This document shows, in pieces, positions 1-11,600 of a DNA stretch of 64,000 nt (positions within the stretch are counted from its first letter, which is position 1; every line of letters starts with the position of its first letter). Below the pieces are notes generated by a model. It searched no databases. It saw nothing but the letters and a program-made list of their open reading frames with translations, and was not told the origin of the DNA. The stretch is from Labia minor (Eukaryota; Arthropoda; Insecta; Dermaptera; Spongiphoridae), in assembly GCA_963082975.1 (NCBI GenBank), contig OY720346.1, forward strand, positions 46,973,296 to 47,037,295, read 5' to 3'. The translations under genes and the position numbers were made by a program.

Positions 1-14
1 CTTTCCCGGGCAGT

Positions 15-1121
15 CTAGTTTAAAACTGAATCTTCAACTTCAATTTTTATAGGTGCAAAATCTTCGTTTTTATCCTCTTGAAAGTTCACTAATTTCTTTT
101 CATTTAATCTACTTTTGTTTCTGCACCTATCAGAAGGGTGATATCTGTCCCGCCATCCTAGTTTTTCGCATATAAAGCAAGGGAGTCTAAGATTATCACT
201 TTTTTTCTTTTTTTCCGAGTCAGGCTTATCAAATTCTTTAAATTTTGTCATTTTTTTGTATGAATCTTCCAATTTCCTTAATTGAGTAAAAAGATTTTCC
301 ATTGATGTTGTTTCTTCACTATCTATTTTATTTTGAATGTCTACTGGTAGACCCAATACTACTAAATGAATCCTCGATAAAACTGTTGATGATTTATCAA
401 TATCTAAAATTAAATTTTCCTTTTTTAAAGCATAGTCTATGAGTGAGCCTCCGATGTATTTAAAATTGTGGGCTTCTCTAATCTTACACCATCCTTTTTG
501 TTTGAAAATAAAAAAAAATGATTTTTTCCACGAATCCCAATTCGATAATCCAATAGTTTTAATATTAACTCCATACCATTCTTTTGGAGATCCACTAAGA
601 AAAATTCGGAGAAGCTCAATCTTATTGGAGTCATCATAAACATTATGTCTTGAACATTCTTTTTCGAATTGTTCAAGCCATTCTTCAGGATTCTGGGTTT
701 TATTAAATTTTTCAAGAATAAACTTTTTTTCTAATTCAAATAGATTTATTTTTGTATTTTGTAACAGTTTTAATTCTAACTCTTTTATTTTTTCGGTTAA
801 AATAAATTTTTCTATCTCTGACTTTTCATCAAGTTCTTCCAAAATCATACCTTTAAATGAAAGATTATTATCTTCATCAAAATATTCCTTCTTTAAGTAT
901 TGATCCAATTTCACACCAATTTTCCTGTATCCATTGATTGGTTTGATGGAAGATCTTGCGGATAAAGTTGTATTCTTTTGAAGCAACACTTTGTGATGTT
1001 TTAAGTTTTTGTATTCATCTGGAAAAACACACCATAAAATTTTATCTTTTGAAATTCCAGCCAATTCGAAATCATCTTCAGTTCTCCTTATAATGTGGAA
1101 AAATAATTCAATATCATCCAT
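15..1121 (-). CDS. Gag-like polyprotein of an LTR-type retrotransposon
   Basis: This is an open 368-residue frame without internal stops, ending in TAG at 15-17. It reads as a retrotransposon Gag. The N-terminal part holds a charged, coiled-coil-like stretch (EKFILTEKIKELELKLLQN near residue 105). The middle has a capsid-like block with the motif PEEWLEQFEKEC followed by a hydrophobic, tryptophan-rich region (EWYGVNIK, NWDSWKKSF), as in Retrotrans_gag domains. Near residues 315-333 there is a knuckle-like cluster, C-x2-C-x9-H-x4-C, inside a lysine-rich basic region, which suggests nucleic-acid binding. The spacing is not the classic C-x2-C-x4-H-x4-C. A pol frame would lie downstream, beyond the left edge. 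It is the only long intact ORF in the window, so the copy may be young. The clade is not identified from memory. Confidence 0.7.
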   Translation of the reverse strand: MDDIELFFHIIRRTEDDFELAGISKDKILWCVFPDEYKNLKHHKVLLQKNTTLSARSSIKPINGYRKIGVKLDQYLKKEYFDEDNNLSFKGMILEELDEKSEIEKFILTEKIKELELKLLQNTKINLFELEKKFILEKFNKTQNPEEWLEQFEKECSRHNVYDDSNKIELLRIFLSGSPKEWYGVNIKTIGLSNWDSWKKSFFFIFKQKGWCKIREAHNFKYIGGSLIDYALKKENLILDIDKSSTVLSRIHLVVLGLPVDIQNKIDSEETTSMENLFTQLRKLEDSYKKMTKFKEFDKPDSEKKKKSDNLRLPCFICEKLGWRDRYHPSDRCRNKSRLNEKKLVNFQEDKNEDFAPIKIEVEDSVLN

Positions 1122-2095
1122 CCTCTTCTGTAGTAGATGTAATTTAATTTGTAAGTTGGATTTTGCTTGATTTTATTATTCTGTTAAAGAATTGTTTATT
1201 AATAAGTATTTACAATAAAATAATATTACAATATTTACAAAATATCATACCTGTTAAAGAATAATTAAATTACAAGTATTTATTAAGAGATGGAATTAAT
1301 ATAATTATAATATCTTAATGTAATAATATGTATCTTAATATAATAATAATGTCATAGGTGAGGTTAAGTGAGTAAATAGAATTTCATTGGTGTGATGAGA
1401 TGGCGTTGTAGTAGAGTGGTAGAGGTAATTTTAAAATTACATATATATATATATACATATATTAATAAAATTGTGAAATTAATTATTCGATCGATAAATT
1501 TATTCTTTTGCCTACAGCAGGCGCAATCTCAAAAGAAGCGAATATTGGATCTGAAATAAGTTATCTACAAAGTAATAAACATCTTCTGGGGGATGGGCCC
1601 TAGGAGGAGGAGACTTATTAATAAAAATAAAAAAAAAGCATATTCAATTTGTTACAAAAGATGTATACTATTATTTGAAAACAAATTTATGAGATATCCA
1701 TAAACTTAAGAATCAATCAAGTAGAGAGGGATTTTATAGTCCATAACATTTTCCAAGAAGAAGAAAAAAATAATATCCAAGAGGATGGGTTAAGAGCTGT
1801 AAGGTGGACTTGATATTAAAAGACAGGTGTGTGTGCATAATAAGAGTTTACTCTACGTATTTTATTATCATCCATGAAGAAATGTATAATATAAAAAAAA
1901 ATATTAACAACAAATTTTATAGTGAGTATATTTATGTCTTAGTCTAGATTATGTCATTTAATAATATATATATATATACATATATATATATACATGGAGA
2001 AAAAGTTTCTTGGTCTTATTTAGTTGTAAATGTAGTTGCATTCAAGTATTTATGGATTTGAAATAATTTTTTTACATAAAATAGGTGCGATTTTT
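1122..2095. other. AT-rich leader side of the gag element, unassigned
   Basis: This lies upstream of the minus-strand gag start, so it should hold the leader and possibly a 5' LTR. I could not define LTR ends or a primer-binding site. It contains short AT microsatellites near 1440-1456 and 1960-1993 and no convincing ORF. Confidence 0.3.
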
Positions 2096-3838
2096 ACTAT
2101 CTCTCTATTATTTTCGATGTCGAGATTTTGATGTTTTTATTTTTGATGTTTTGAAGGTTCCTGGATCATTTTCACTAATGTTGAGAAAAATGTCTGTGTA
2201 GGTGTATGTATGTAGACAAGATTACGCAAAAACGGGTTGTGCTACAATCATGAAATTTGGTAATCAGGCATTATTCAAAATTCGTGGTTTTCTATCAACT
2301 TTTGAGACATGTAGCTCGACCGGAAGAGGGTTATTACATACCACGTTTTCATTTTTTTTCCTCCAAACTGACCGTAAAAATAAAGATATATGTTTGATAG
2401 TTTTTCACATGATTAAAAATTGTATAAAACTGATATATATAGAATTTCAGTTTGATTGAATCGCTGAAAGTACCATAATTAATTTTTTAACTCTGCAAAT
2501 CTCACGCGCCAACACGTGACGTGGTGCCATCAACAAAGAGTCAAACATGCGTTGGTTTAATAAATATTATTTATTAATTTTAATTTATAATTTATAATTA
2601 ATTAAATTTAATTTAAATATAATATAAGGTAATGGCACCTATAGATGACATGGCACCTATAGATGACACTTTTGAATTTAAACTAAAAAAATAAGCAAAT
2701 TTTAAAACATACGCGGAAATTTTTTTTTTTAAATGATAGTTATGCTTTTCCACCACCTGAGATATCCTACAACAATACAATAAGTCGCCCTATTTTTTTT
2801 CTTTTAACTTGAAAAGCAGACCGAATCGTCAACAATTGATTTTTTCAACAAATCTTAAAGATAACCTTAAGGGAAGTAATGTTCTTAATTAGTATTTTAT
2901 ATTTTTATATTCATATTTATCAAGAATTTAATAACTACATTATAAAATAGACTTAATATAGATATAAATCATTTCAATTTAAACACCTAATTTTTAAAAG
3001 TATCTTTTTTATCAACGGTGTTATCTATAGGTGCCCCTAAAAATTGTTTTTCCTATAGATGACAGCAATGTCAGCTATAAGTAGGTTTTTAAAAAAATTG
3101 TCTATTATATTAATAGCTGTAAAGAGGAGATAATTTTATATAATTCCACCAAGTTGCATGTCTGAATTGATATAGGAACCTAAAGGTGACGCTGTGTTTC
3201 TCATTGTCAGAAAATTTTTTTCAGTTCCAGAACTTCATACACTATTTTTTTGAAATTTTTTTTAAATTACTCTGTTCTCAATGTATAAATAAAAATGCAT
3301 AATTAAAAAAAAATTTGTTTAAAATCAATTTTTTATTTTATTATAATAATCAGCTAAAAATAAAATCAATCACAATAAATATATCTAATGTATCATTATA
3401 TGAAACCTGATTTTTTTATTATAACTAAAGTTAAAGCAGCAACAAGGCGTTGGAAAGATGTTTTACTTTGTAAATAAATAAGTTGAAGATAAAGAGAGCA
3501 AGCGAAGTGAAAAAAAGTAGATGTCATCTTTGGGTTCCATAATTGTCATCATTAGGTTCCACCAAAATTTTTGGTGTCATCTATAGGTTCCATTTGATTA
3601 CTTTGAAAAAAAATTATATTTCCTATTAAACTCATATAAAAGTTTAAAATATTTATCCTGGTGATAAAAGGTAAGATAAGCTTTATAATAACCAAAAGAT
3701 TTTTTTTGTGAGACGTATAGTTTCAGTTTTATAAAAGAAAATAGTGGCAAGAGCGCTTAAAATGTCATCTATTGGTGCCATTACCTTACTATGTTATTTA
3801 ATCCAATTCAAATGCGAGATAGTCGAGTGGAGACATTC
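2096..3838 (+). repeat. Family B repeat copy 1, split by a TIR element
   Basis: Family B is an interspersed repeat of about 600 bp with at least seven copies here. It starts ACTATCTCGC (degraded in this copy) and contains a TGTCTGTGT-type microsatellite followed by the motif ATGAAATTTGGTA. Its AT-rich 3' part leads to GCGAGATAGT (the inverse of the start) and a GAGTG-GAGA-CACTC hairpin. In this copy the body runs 2096-2624, is interrupted by the element at 2627-3786, and resumes at 3789-3838 with the 3' subterminal repeat. Short ORFs across it are chance frames. Confidence 0.75.
2627..3786. mobile_element. AGGTAATGGCACC-ended TIR element with internal motif array
   Basis: The ends are inverted: AGGTAATGGCACC at the left and GGTGCCATTACCT at the right, each next to a TA dinucleotide, so a TA target duplication is plausible. 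It interrupts a family B copy cleanly. No transposase frame is visible. The internal motif TGTCATCTATAGGTGCC recurs in both orientations at about 2634, 2652, 3019, 3052, 3071, 3174, 3522, 3544, 3573 and 3763. The superfamily is not assigned. The element at 26755-27238 has a related end. Confidence 0.7.
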
Positions 3839-3972
3839 AAGCTTATTTAATTAAGATTATGCTTTTACATAACCATTTGTTTCTCTATTTCATCAACTTG
3901 TTTAGATTGAAATCGTTTGTTCTATATGTATTAACAAATAATATTCAATAGATTTTTAGCTGCTTTCCATTT

Positions 3973-4378
3973 TTACCGACCGACGATAGTAAGGGAGGTA
4001 TTGTTTTTTATATAATAAAAATTACAAATGAATTTTTTATTGTTATTACCTCAGTATAAATTTAGTCATATACGGATGGTCTGTGGTCATATATTTGACC
4101 AGGCTTGAAACTTAGAAATCCCCTTTCCCCTTACTTTACCGCCCTATCCACTCTTTTGTAAATATTTGTTTTTATTTTTGAAATAATCACCCCAAAATCT
4201 AAATTGTAAAAATAATTCTAAATTATAAGCATAACTACAATTATATCTTACATGTATCATGTTGATAATCTAAAATTATATCCCCATGAATTTAAGGATT
4301 ATAATTACAAAGCTGTAAATATTCTCGCATAATAAACACAATTAATACAATACCTACCCTTCGGTCGGTAAAAAGGAA
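3973..4378. repeat. Two family A 5' ends in inverted orientation
   Basis: Position 3973 starts with TTTTTACCGACCGACG followed by the family A sequence ATAGTAAGGGAGGTATTG. At 4351-4378 the inverse of the same terminus appears (CAATACC...CGGTCGGTAAAAA). The roughly 340 bp between them is AT-rich and does not match the family A body. This is either two truncated copies facing each other or a fold-back derivative. Confidence 0.5.
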
Positions 4379-4715
4379 GGCAACTTACAAATAGTATTTA
4401 TAGCTTTGATCAACCGAAGCCTAAGAATCAAAACTCACCAAGTTCACTTTGATTTAAAAATTATTAATTAATAATTAATATAAATTGGGAGAATTTTTTA
4501 AGATCAGATGAATCTCAAAAAACAAAACAAAATTAATTAAAAATACATATATTTATAGAATCCTAGGAAGTAATTAGTTAGTATTATATAGTATAATATT
4601 AAATTTCTTTTGTAATAAAACATTACTCACAAATTCATTAAATTCCCCCACTTATCAAAAATTTACGAAGAAATTATTTAACCAATGTTATTGTATATAT
4701 ATATATATATATATC

Positions 4716-5163
4716 TATAGATGTAAGGCGGTTTATTTGATTCTTACAAGGCCATTTTTCAACATAATCAACCCCCCACAGTTATGCACTTGTCCGATAT
4801 TTTTTGCAGCTTCCTATTTCTCTTGACGAAGATTTTTTTCGATTTACCCCGAAACCACTTTTGCACCGCTTCCATAACTTCCTCATTGTTAACAAATCTT
4901 TTTCCACGTAGGGCGTCTTTGAGTTGTCCAAATAAGTAAAAATCAGATGGGACGAGAATGGGACTGTAGGATGAGTAAGACCACCCAATCCAATTTTTGA
5001 AGCTTATCACGGGTCAGCTTAGGAATTTGCAATAAAGATTGGACAAGTACATAACTGTGTGTGTGCGGGGGGGGGGGTGATGTCAAAAAATAGCTTAAAT
5101 TTTGTAAGAATCAAATAAACCGTTTTTGAGCTATAGCCATTTGTCTCTTAACTTATTGTATGA
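4716..5163 (-). mobile_element. Mariner transposase C-terminal remnant
   Basis: Minus-strand frames 5010-4768 encode the mariner C-terminal block SYSPILVPSDFYLFGQLKDA, then GKRF, NNEEVMEAVQKWFRG and a final KCITVGG. The PSD aspartate, the third residue of the D,D34D catalytic triad, is kept. The two upstream catalytic aspartates are absent, so the copy is dead. The right end has a mariner-type terminal repeat (AAGTTAAGAGACAAATGGC read on the minus strand). The matching left end seems lost near a TA microsatellite. The remnant at 51.2 kb belongs to the same family. Confidence 0.8.
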
Positions 5164-6414
5164 CCTCGTATAATTCAATCTTTTGAAAGAAAAATTGAGA
5201 CTTTTCCAATTCATTTATGATTTTATTATTTTTTTTTTTTTTAATTTTTAATAATTCAAATGAATAGTCTAGAAATATTCAAAGAAGATTCAATTAATTG
5301 AGAGATTCTCTTAATTAAATAGCTCTCTCATTGTAGTCAAATGCAAAATATCAAATGAATCTATCATTCTCCTCATTCCACCCACGCCTTGTCTTTCTCT
5401 GAAATGTTGGTCTCCATTTTCAATGAAAAATTGCCTAAGGCATAGGTTGGGAAGATGATGGAAATGAGAGAGGAAGAGGGAGAGAGAGAGAGAGAGAAAG
5501 AAGAACAACACCCCGAGTCAATCTGCCTCTATTGAATTAATGTTTAAATATCAATTTCAATTAAAGCGTCTCAAAATGGATTTGAAAATCATTCTATCGA
5601 GTCAGCCCCCAATCAGAGATAGACAGACACAAAGACTTCTCCACCTCCACCATATCCATCGGCTTACAAAAGTAATAATATATAATATAATAATAAGATT
5701 GATATCGTTAATAAGTAATTCTTTGTCTTTAAAAAGAAATGATTTATTATGGCCATTTCTTTTAACTTATAAAGTAGAAATTGAAATTGATTAAAAAAAA
5801 AGAAATGAAAGGGTAAATTTGTATGTGGAAAGGCTGGTTGGGAGTGGGGAAAAGCGAAATGAAATTAAAGGGATAAAGAAATTAAAATATCATCCTCAGT
5901 GAATTAAGATGAAGTTTATTTTATTTTTATCGATTTTAATACAAAAAAAAAAGTTAATAAAATTGAAATGGATATTTGAAAGGGATATATATTCGAAAAA
6001 TAAAATCAACAATATTTCCATTGATTGAAATTCTCCCAAAGGATTTAAAAATAAAGACAAAGTGGTGAATAGATTAAATAATATGTTATACTCTCTCTAT
6101 ATATTTTTATTTGTTTTTTTTAAATAAAAAAGAAAAATACTTCATTTTTAAAATTTAGCTACCTTTGATAAGCTACTGAATTCAAAAGTTCTTTGTTGCA
6201 AAAAATCATTCATATTATAATTCATATTTTCATTTCTATTTAATATAAAATTATATAATAGGTAGTTGACAATTTAATTCATTCAGAGAATTTTGAAAAT
6301 CAATTTTTTTTTAAGAAAAACACTGAACTGGTAAAAGTAATTAATAAATTAATTTTAATTTTCAAGAAAATCTAATATAAATTTAAGAATTAAGATATTT
6401 AAATAACGAATAAG
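5163..6414. other. Unassigned AT-rich region with a GA microsatellite
   Basis: I see no gene here. A purine run with a (GA) microsatellite lies at about 5465-5500. Short frames through it are low-complexity. The rest is AT-rich sequence inside the fourth visible intron of the receptor gene or downstream of it. Confidence 0.5.
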
Positions 6415-6945
6415 TAAATGTTATTATTATTATTATTATTAATGCCCACCAAACATCTATCTATCTATCTCTATGGCTCAATGGAACTCAAAAGTTCTTG
6501 GCCACAGCAATTTCTTCAAATGACCCTATCCTGAGACATTCCCATCAAACTCTCCCATCTTTCTTACGTCCCTTCCTACATTGTCTTTAGTCTTACAACC
6601 AGTCGCTTCCCAATCGGTCTTCTCGACTTCTTGCCATGTGTCACGCAACCATCTCGATTTTATGACTCTATGTCCGGAATTGCATAGAGGTCATGCAATA
6701 TCTCGTTATGAAGTCTGCGCTATTCCCCGGTGACCTCATCTTTCTCTGGCTCATAAATGATATGAACAATCTTATTTTCAAATACTCTAAATCTACCCTC
6801 GTCTACCAAGGTCATTGTCCACGCCTCACAACCATATAATACAACCAGAAAAATAATTGTTTTATATATTTTAATTTTGTTTTTCTTTAATGCATGATAA
6901 CAGGCGATACCTGATTGCAACCTCGATTTGTTATTATTATTATTA
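6415..6945 (-). mobile_element. RTE-like LINE 3' end (reverse transcriptase C-terminus)
   Basis: Read on the minus strand from 6935, the frame carries the LINE signature KIYKTIIFLVVLYGCEAWT, then FRVFENKIVHIIYEP and DEVTGE, which is the C-terminal region after the RT domain in RTE-like (CFDP2-like) LINEs. Further down, to about 6480, frameshifted pieces such as HRVIKSRWLRDTW and a degraded tail follow. The 3' end is an (ATT)n run at 6421-6440, typical of LINE microsatellite tails. Stops and shifts make it a 5'-truncated, inactive copy. Confidence 0.75.
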
Positions 6946-7099
6946 TTATTAATGTATATTTAAAATTTGGCACTATCTTCAATGTATTTATATCATATTA
7001 TGTTTTATGTAATTAAAACAAAATGTATTAATTATCGATAAGGGGGGGGGGGGGAGAAGAAGTTTCAGAAGTGAATTGATGAATTGATTCTTAAAAAAA

Positions 7100-7704
7100 T
7101 CTGGAGTGTCTTCACTCGACTATCTCGCAAATTTGAATTGGATTAAATAACATATATTAATTTAAGTTAAATTTAATTAATTAAATTATAAATTAAAATT
7201 AATAAATAATATTTATTAAACCAGCGCATGTTTGGCTCTTTGATGATGGCACCACATCACGTTTTGGCGCGTGAAATTTGCAGTGTTAAAAAGTAATTCT
7301 GGTACTTTCAGCAAATAAATCTAGCTGAAATTCTAGATATAGCAGTTTTATACAATTATTAATCATGTGAAGAATTATCAAACATATATCTTTATTTTTA
7401 CCGTCACTTTAGAAGAAAAAAAATCAAAACGTTGTAGGTAATGACCCTCTTCCGGTTGAGCTACATTTCTCAAAAGTTGATAGAAAACTACGAATTTTGA
7501 ATAATGCCCATGTACCAAATTTCATCATTCTAGCTCAAACCGTTTTTGCGTAATCTTGGTTACATACATACATACACACACACAGACATTTTTCTCAACC
7601 TTAGTGAAAATGATTCAGGAACCTTCAAAACGTATAAAAACATCAAAATCTCAACATCGAAAATTTTTGTGATCGCAATACTATCTTTGGCGAGATAGTA
7701 AAAA
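7100..7704 (-). repeat. Family B repeat copy 2, near complete
   Basis: This is an almost full-length family B copy in reverse. It opens with the terminal hairpin sequence (TCTGGAGTGTCTTCACTCG) and the inverted repeat ACTATCTCGC, and it ends CGAGATAGTAAAAA. It holds the CACACA microsatellite and the inverse of ATGAAATTTGG. It gives the clearest view of both ends of the family. Confidence 0.8.
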
Positions 7705-8370
7705 TGAATGTATGTAGTTGAATATTAGGAGCCTTAGAATAATTTTACAATGAAAATTTAAATGGAAATCAAAAAATAAATTGGGTCAAATTGTCTCCCA
7801 TAAAAAAACTCTATATAAAAAAAAATAAACAAAATCGTTTAATTGGTTTGATTTGATTATTTTTTTTTTCTTTTCTCTGTTTTATATAATTTTAATTCCC
7901 TATTTATTCTCCAAAACACAGATAAAAAATGTTATAAATAAAGTTTTAATAATATATATTTGTTATTATATGAAAATTATGATTCTTAAACAATTACATT
8001 TAATTTAAAATCACACACCAAACTTATAATCTATTTATTTAATAAATTGAATTTGTTGCATTTAATTTTTTTTTAATACAATTTGATTAAAGATAAAAGT
8101 TTATTTTACACGTGAATATCAATTTGATATGGAAATAATAAAAAAAAAATATTAACTTTTTATGATGTGTAGGGCGAGGCTAAGATTATTTATTTATTTG
8201 AAACTTTTAATTTAAAATTTTAAAATTTAACTTAAAAATTTAACTTAAAATTAAATAAGTTAAATAAGTCAAGGAATGCACAAATAAAATTATAAGTTCT
8301 ATTTCTATGTATATATATATATGGAATAATTAATGGTTTAGAATAAAATTTAAATTAATAAATGAATTAC
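7705..8370. other. Intron sequence downstream of the TM2-TM3 exon
   Basis: This is AT-rich sequence just 3' of the receptor exon donor. I see no further receptor exon and no recognisable element. Confidence 0.5.
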
Positions 8371-8600
8371 CTTTGTCCAGCTAGTAGCAGTGTAAGCCAG
8401 ATGCTTGCCGTATGGAAGAGTGCTGGGACAATCTCATTCATAACCCGCCAGGCATAACAGGCGGCCAGTGGCGCTAATGGCCGCCAATGATTGCCAAAGG
8501 TGTACATGTAGAATAACCAGGGGGCGGGTACCAATAACGTGAACATATCACATAAGGCCATCGCCATTAAGACAGCATTCGTTGGTGTTCGCATATGTCT
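8371..8600 (-). CDS. SPR: SPR exon: TM2 to end of TM3
   Basis: The 230-bp exon begins after the acceptor ATAG and ends CAAAG before the donor gtaattc. It starts in phase 0 with RHMRTPTNAVLM and ends in phase 2 after GQ plus two bases of the next codon. It contains TM2 with the conserved aspartate (MALCDMFTLL), the first extracellular loop with PAPWLFYMYTFGNHW, the TM3 cysteine (ACYAW), and TM3 (EIVPALFHTASIWLTLLLAG). The motif YMYTFGNH is highly characteristic of SPR-type receptors. The next exon should start with the rest of arginine and then tyrosine (QRY). I do not find it in 1-8370. Confidence 0.88.
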
Positions 8601-11600
8601 CTATAACATTAAAAATTATAATTAATATTGATATAGTTATAAATTATAAATATATTTTTTAAATAAATGAGAAAAGAACAATTATTAAAATCATTTCTTA
8701 ATAAACAATTTTATAATTAAATATAATATAGAATAAGATTCATGTTGTTTAGCAATTTATTGTAAAAAAAAACATAGATATGAATTATTAATATGCAAAA
8801 AAACTGAGTATCTTATCGAAAGACCAAAAACACAAAAAGAAAAAAAAAATTTAAATTATCTTTATTAATTATTATTATTATCAAGAGGGAAATGTGTTTG
8901 TATATGTCATACATTCAATATTGATTTTTATTGATCAGAGAGAGAGAGAGAGAAAGAGATTTTTTTATATTTAACTAAAACTTTAATTAATTTTATTGTT
9001 ATTGGACTGATAATTATATTATGTTAACACACTATGAGCGGGGCGGGTATTTATACTTATAATATATATTTTCCCTTGTGTCACTTAAAATTACTTATTT
9101 TAAACGATAACTAATATATATCCCTCATATAAGTGGCAACGGGTATAAATACCCGCCCCCCCCCCTTTATAAGTGGCAGTTCCCGCAACGGGTACAAATA
9201 CCCGCCCCGCTCATAGTGTGTTAATAATAATAATATCTATATAAATGAATATTTCTAGAAAAAATATTTACTTATTATAACAAACATATTTAAATATTTC
9301 ATAAATATATTTAAAGAAAATGGCACACATTGTCAACTAGACGATTGATACCGTGGGTGAAGAAGCTCTGGGTTTAGGAAACCAATAGGACACGGTATCG
9401 TAAGCAAACTTAAATTAATAAAGTCATGTTAACGTCCTTCTTTGGAATGGCCACCGTTTTTTACATATTTTTTCTATTTTTTCTTAACAGCTATTGATAC
9501 TCCTGCTCTGGCTCTTTTCTCTTTGTCCACTCCACTATAAAAATGAATGTACTCTCCTTTTTCTTCATTTCCCTGACCTTTTTTTTTGTTTCACTTAATA
9601 CATCTAAGTCTATGTTATGATCACTTCGTATTCCTTAGTCCTTATCCCCTGAATGTTCCAACATCCAAAATTCATAAATCTTTTTCGTTGCTTGGTCCGT
9701 ATTGTGTTAGGTCCGTCCGTTTTCCGAGGCTGTGCTTTAGGATTTTTAGCAAATATTTTTTATGCATGATATAGAGCTGGCCTATCGCTACAACCCTATT
9801 CTTTTATCCGGGCTTCCGGGCTTGGGACCGACAGGAAATTCCTGTGAGTTACAGAGGTCACCCACAGAAAACCTCCAGGCAGAGTAATCACTTCTTATCC
9901 ATCTATAATAGTCCGTGTGAAGGTCTGTTTCGCGCATGGTTGTCAACTTGTCATCCGTCCTGTGTTGGTTTTGGTTCGCCCCGGGTATTTGATTTCCCCC
10001 CGGTACCACCTATATCTAGGAGGTTTTCCCCTATCCACCACCCGGGGAGGCGCTCGATGGGAGACCAACAACTCCACACTTGTGAGAAATATAGCTCATT
10101 CGGAAGAGGGTCATTACCTACCACGTTTTCATTTTTTTCCTCTAAATTGATCGTAAAAATAAAGATATATGTTTGATAGTTTTTTACATAATTAAAAATT
10201 GAATAAAACTGTAATATATAGAATTTCAGCTTGATTGAATCGTTGAAAGTACCGGAAGTAATTTTTTAACACTGCAAATCACGCGCCAGCACGTGACGTA
10301 GTGCCATCAACAAAGAGCCAAACACGCGCTGATTTAATAAATATTATTTATTGATTTTAATTTATAATTTAATTAATTTAATTTATAATTTATATATAAT
10401 ATATGTTATTTAATCCAATTCAAAATGCGAGATTATCGAGTGGAGACACTCCAGATTTTTTTTGAACGACTAATGTATAACTTGATGTCAATTTATATAT
10501 AAGATAACAATAAATTGGGTTTCAGAGATCAGTTTTTTGAGAAAATTAAAACTTAAACCAAATAACTAAAATTTTAAAGAATATTTAAAATTAAATATGC
10601 TATTAAAATGCTAAATTAAAATACCTTCCTAAAATATTTCAATTAGATATAAATTTTTAATTCTCTATTATTTTAAGTTTTTTTTTTATTTATCATTGTA
10701 TTTATTTTCGTTGATTATATTTAAATTTTATATCCAGACAAAATCTTCTTTAAATATTTTAATAATTTTGATGTCCGTTGAGAATCAATGGAGTGGATAT
10801 AACATTTTTTTTTTATCTCCAATGACCCATGTGTAAAGAAATAATCAAACGTGTGTTGCTAACAAATTAATATTATCTCCACTCCACGATCTAATATATC
10901 AATATTTATCATCATCATCCTCATCCCGTTCCACTCACCTTCCACTCCCCACCTCATCCCCAATCAATTGAGTTCTCATTTCAAGCGAATTCAATTAATT
11001 TTATCTGGCCCCGTTGCATGAAATGGAAAAACCTCGGCGAGTGACCCTCGAAACGTTCACACTCGACATTATCATATATCGCGCGCTCCAATAATAAAAT
11101 AGAATAATTATTAAATTAATACATGAAACATAAATGACAAAACAAGCGGATGATGATCGAAAATTAATGTTTGTATTTATTATCTCAATTTCAATAACAA
11201 ATAAAATTCATACAAGCCTTTTTTCATTTCTTTTCTTTTTACTATCTCGCCAGTGATAGTATTGCGATCAGGAAAATTTTAGATGTCGAGATTTTGATGT
11301 TTTTATACGTTTTGAAGGTTCCTGAATCATTTTCACTAAGGTTGAGAAAAATGTCTGTGTGTGTGTGTGTGTATGTATGTATGTAACCAAGATTAAGCAA
11401 ACACGGTTTGAGTTAGAATAATGAAATTTGGTATACGGGCATTATTCAAAATTCGTAGTTTTCTATCAACTTTTGAGAAATGTAGCACATTCGGAAGAGG
11501 GTCATTATTTAAAACGATTTCATTTTTTTCCTCTAAATTGACCGTAAAAATGAAGATATATGTTTGATAGTTTTTCACATAATTAATAAGTTAACCTGTT

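Noticed and set aside
1390-1440. tRNA-like A-box segment GTAGTAGAGTGGTAGAGG
   Set aside because: No B box or cloverleaf follows, so it is not called as a tRNA or SINE.
2202-2459. 85-codon plus-strand ORF
   Set aside because: It lies inside family B repeat sequence that recurs with stops in other copies, so it is a chance frame.
9788-10176. Overlapping 73-110 codon ORFs on both strands
   Set aside because: They fall in the GC-richer leader of a LINE remnant and the start of a family B copy, and none resembles a protein.
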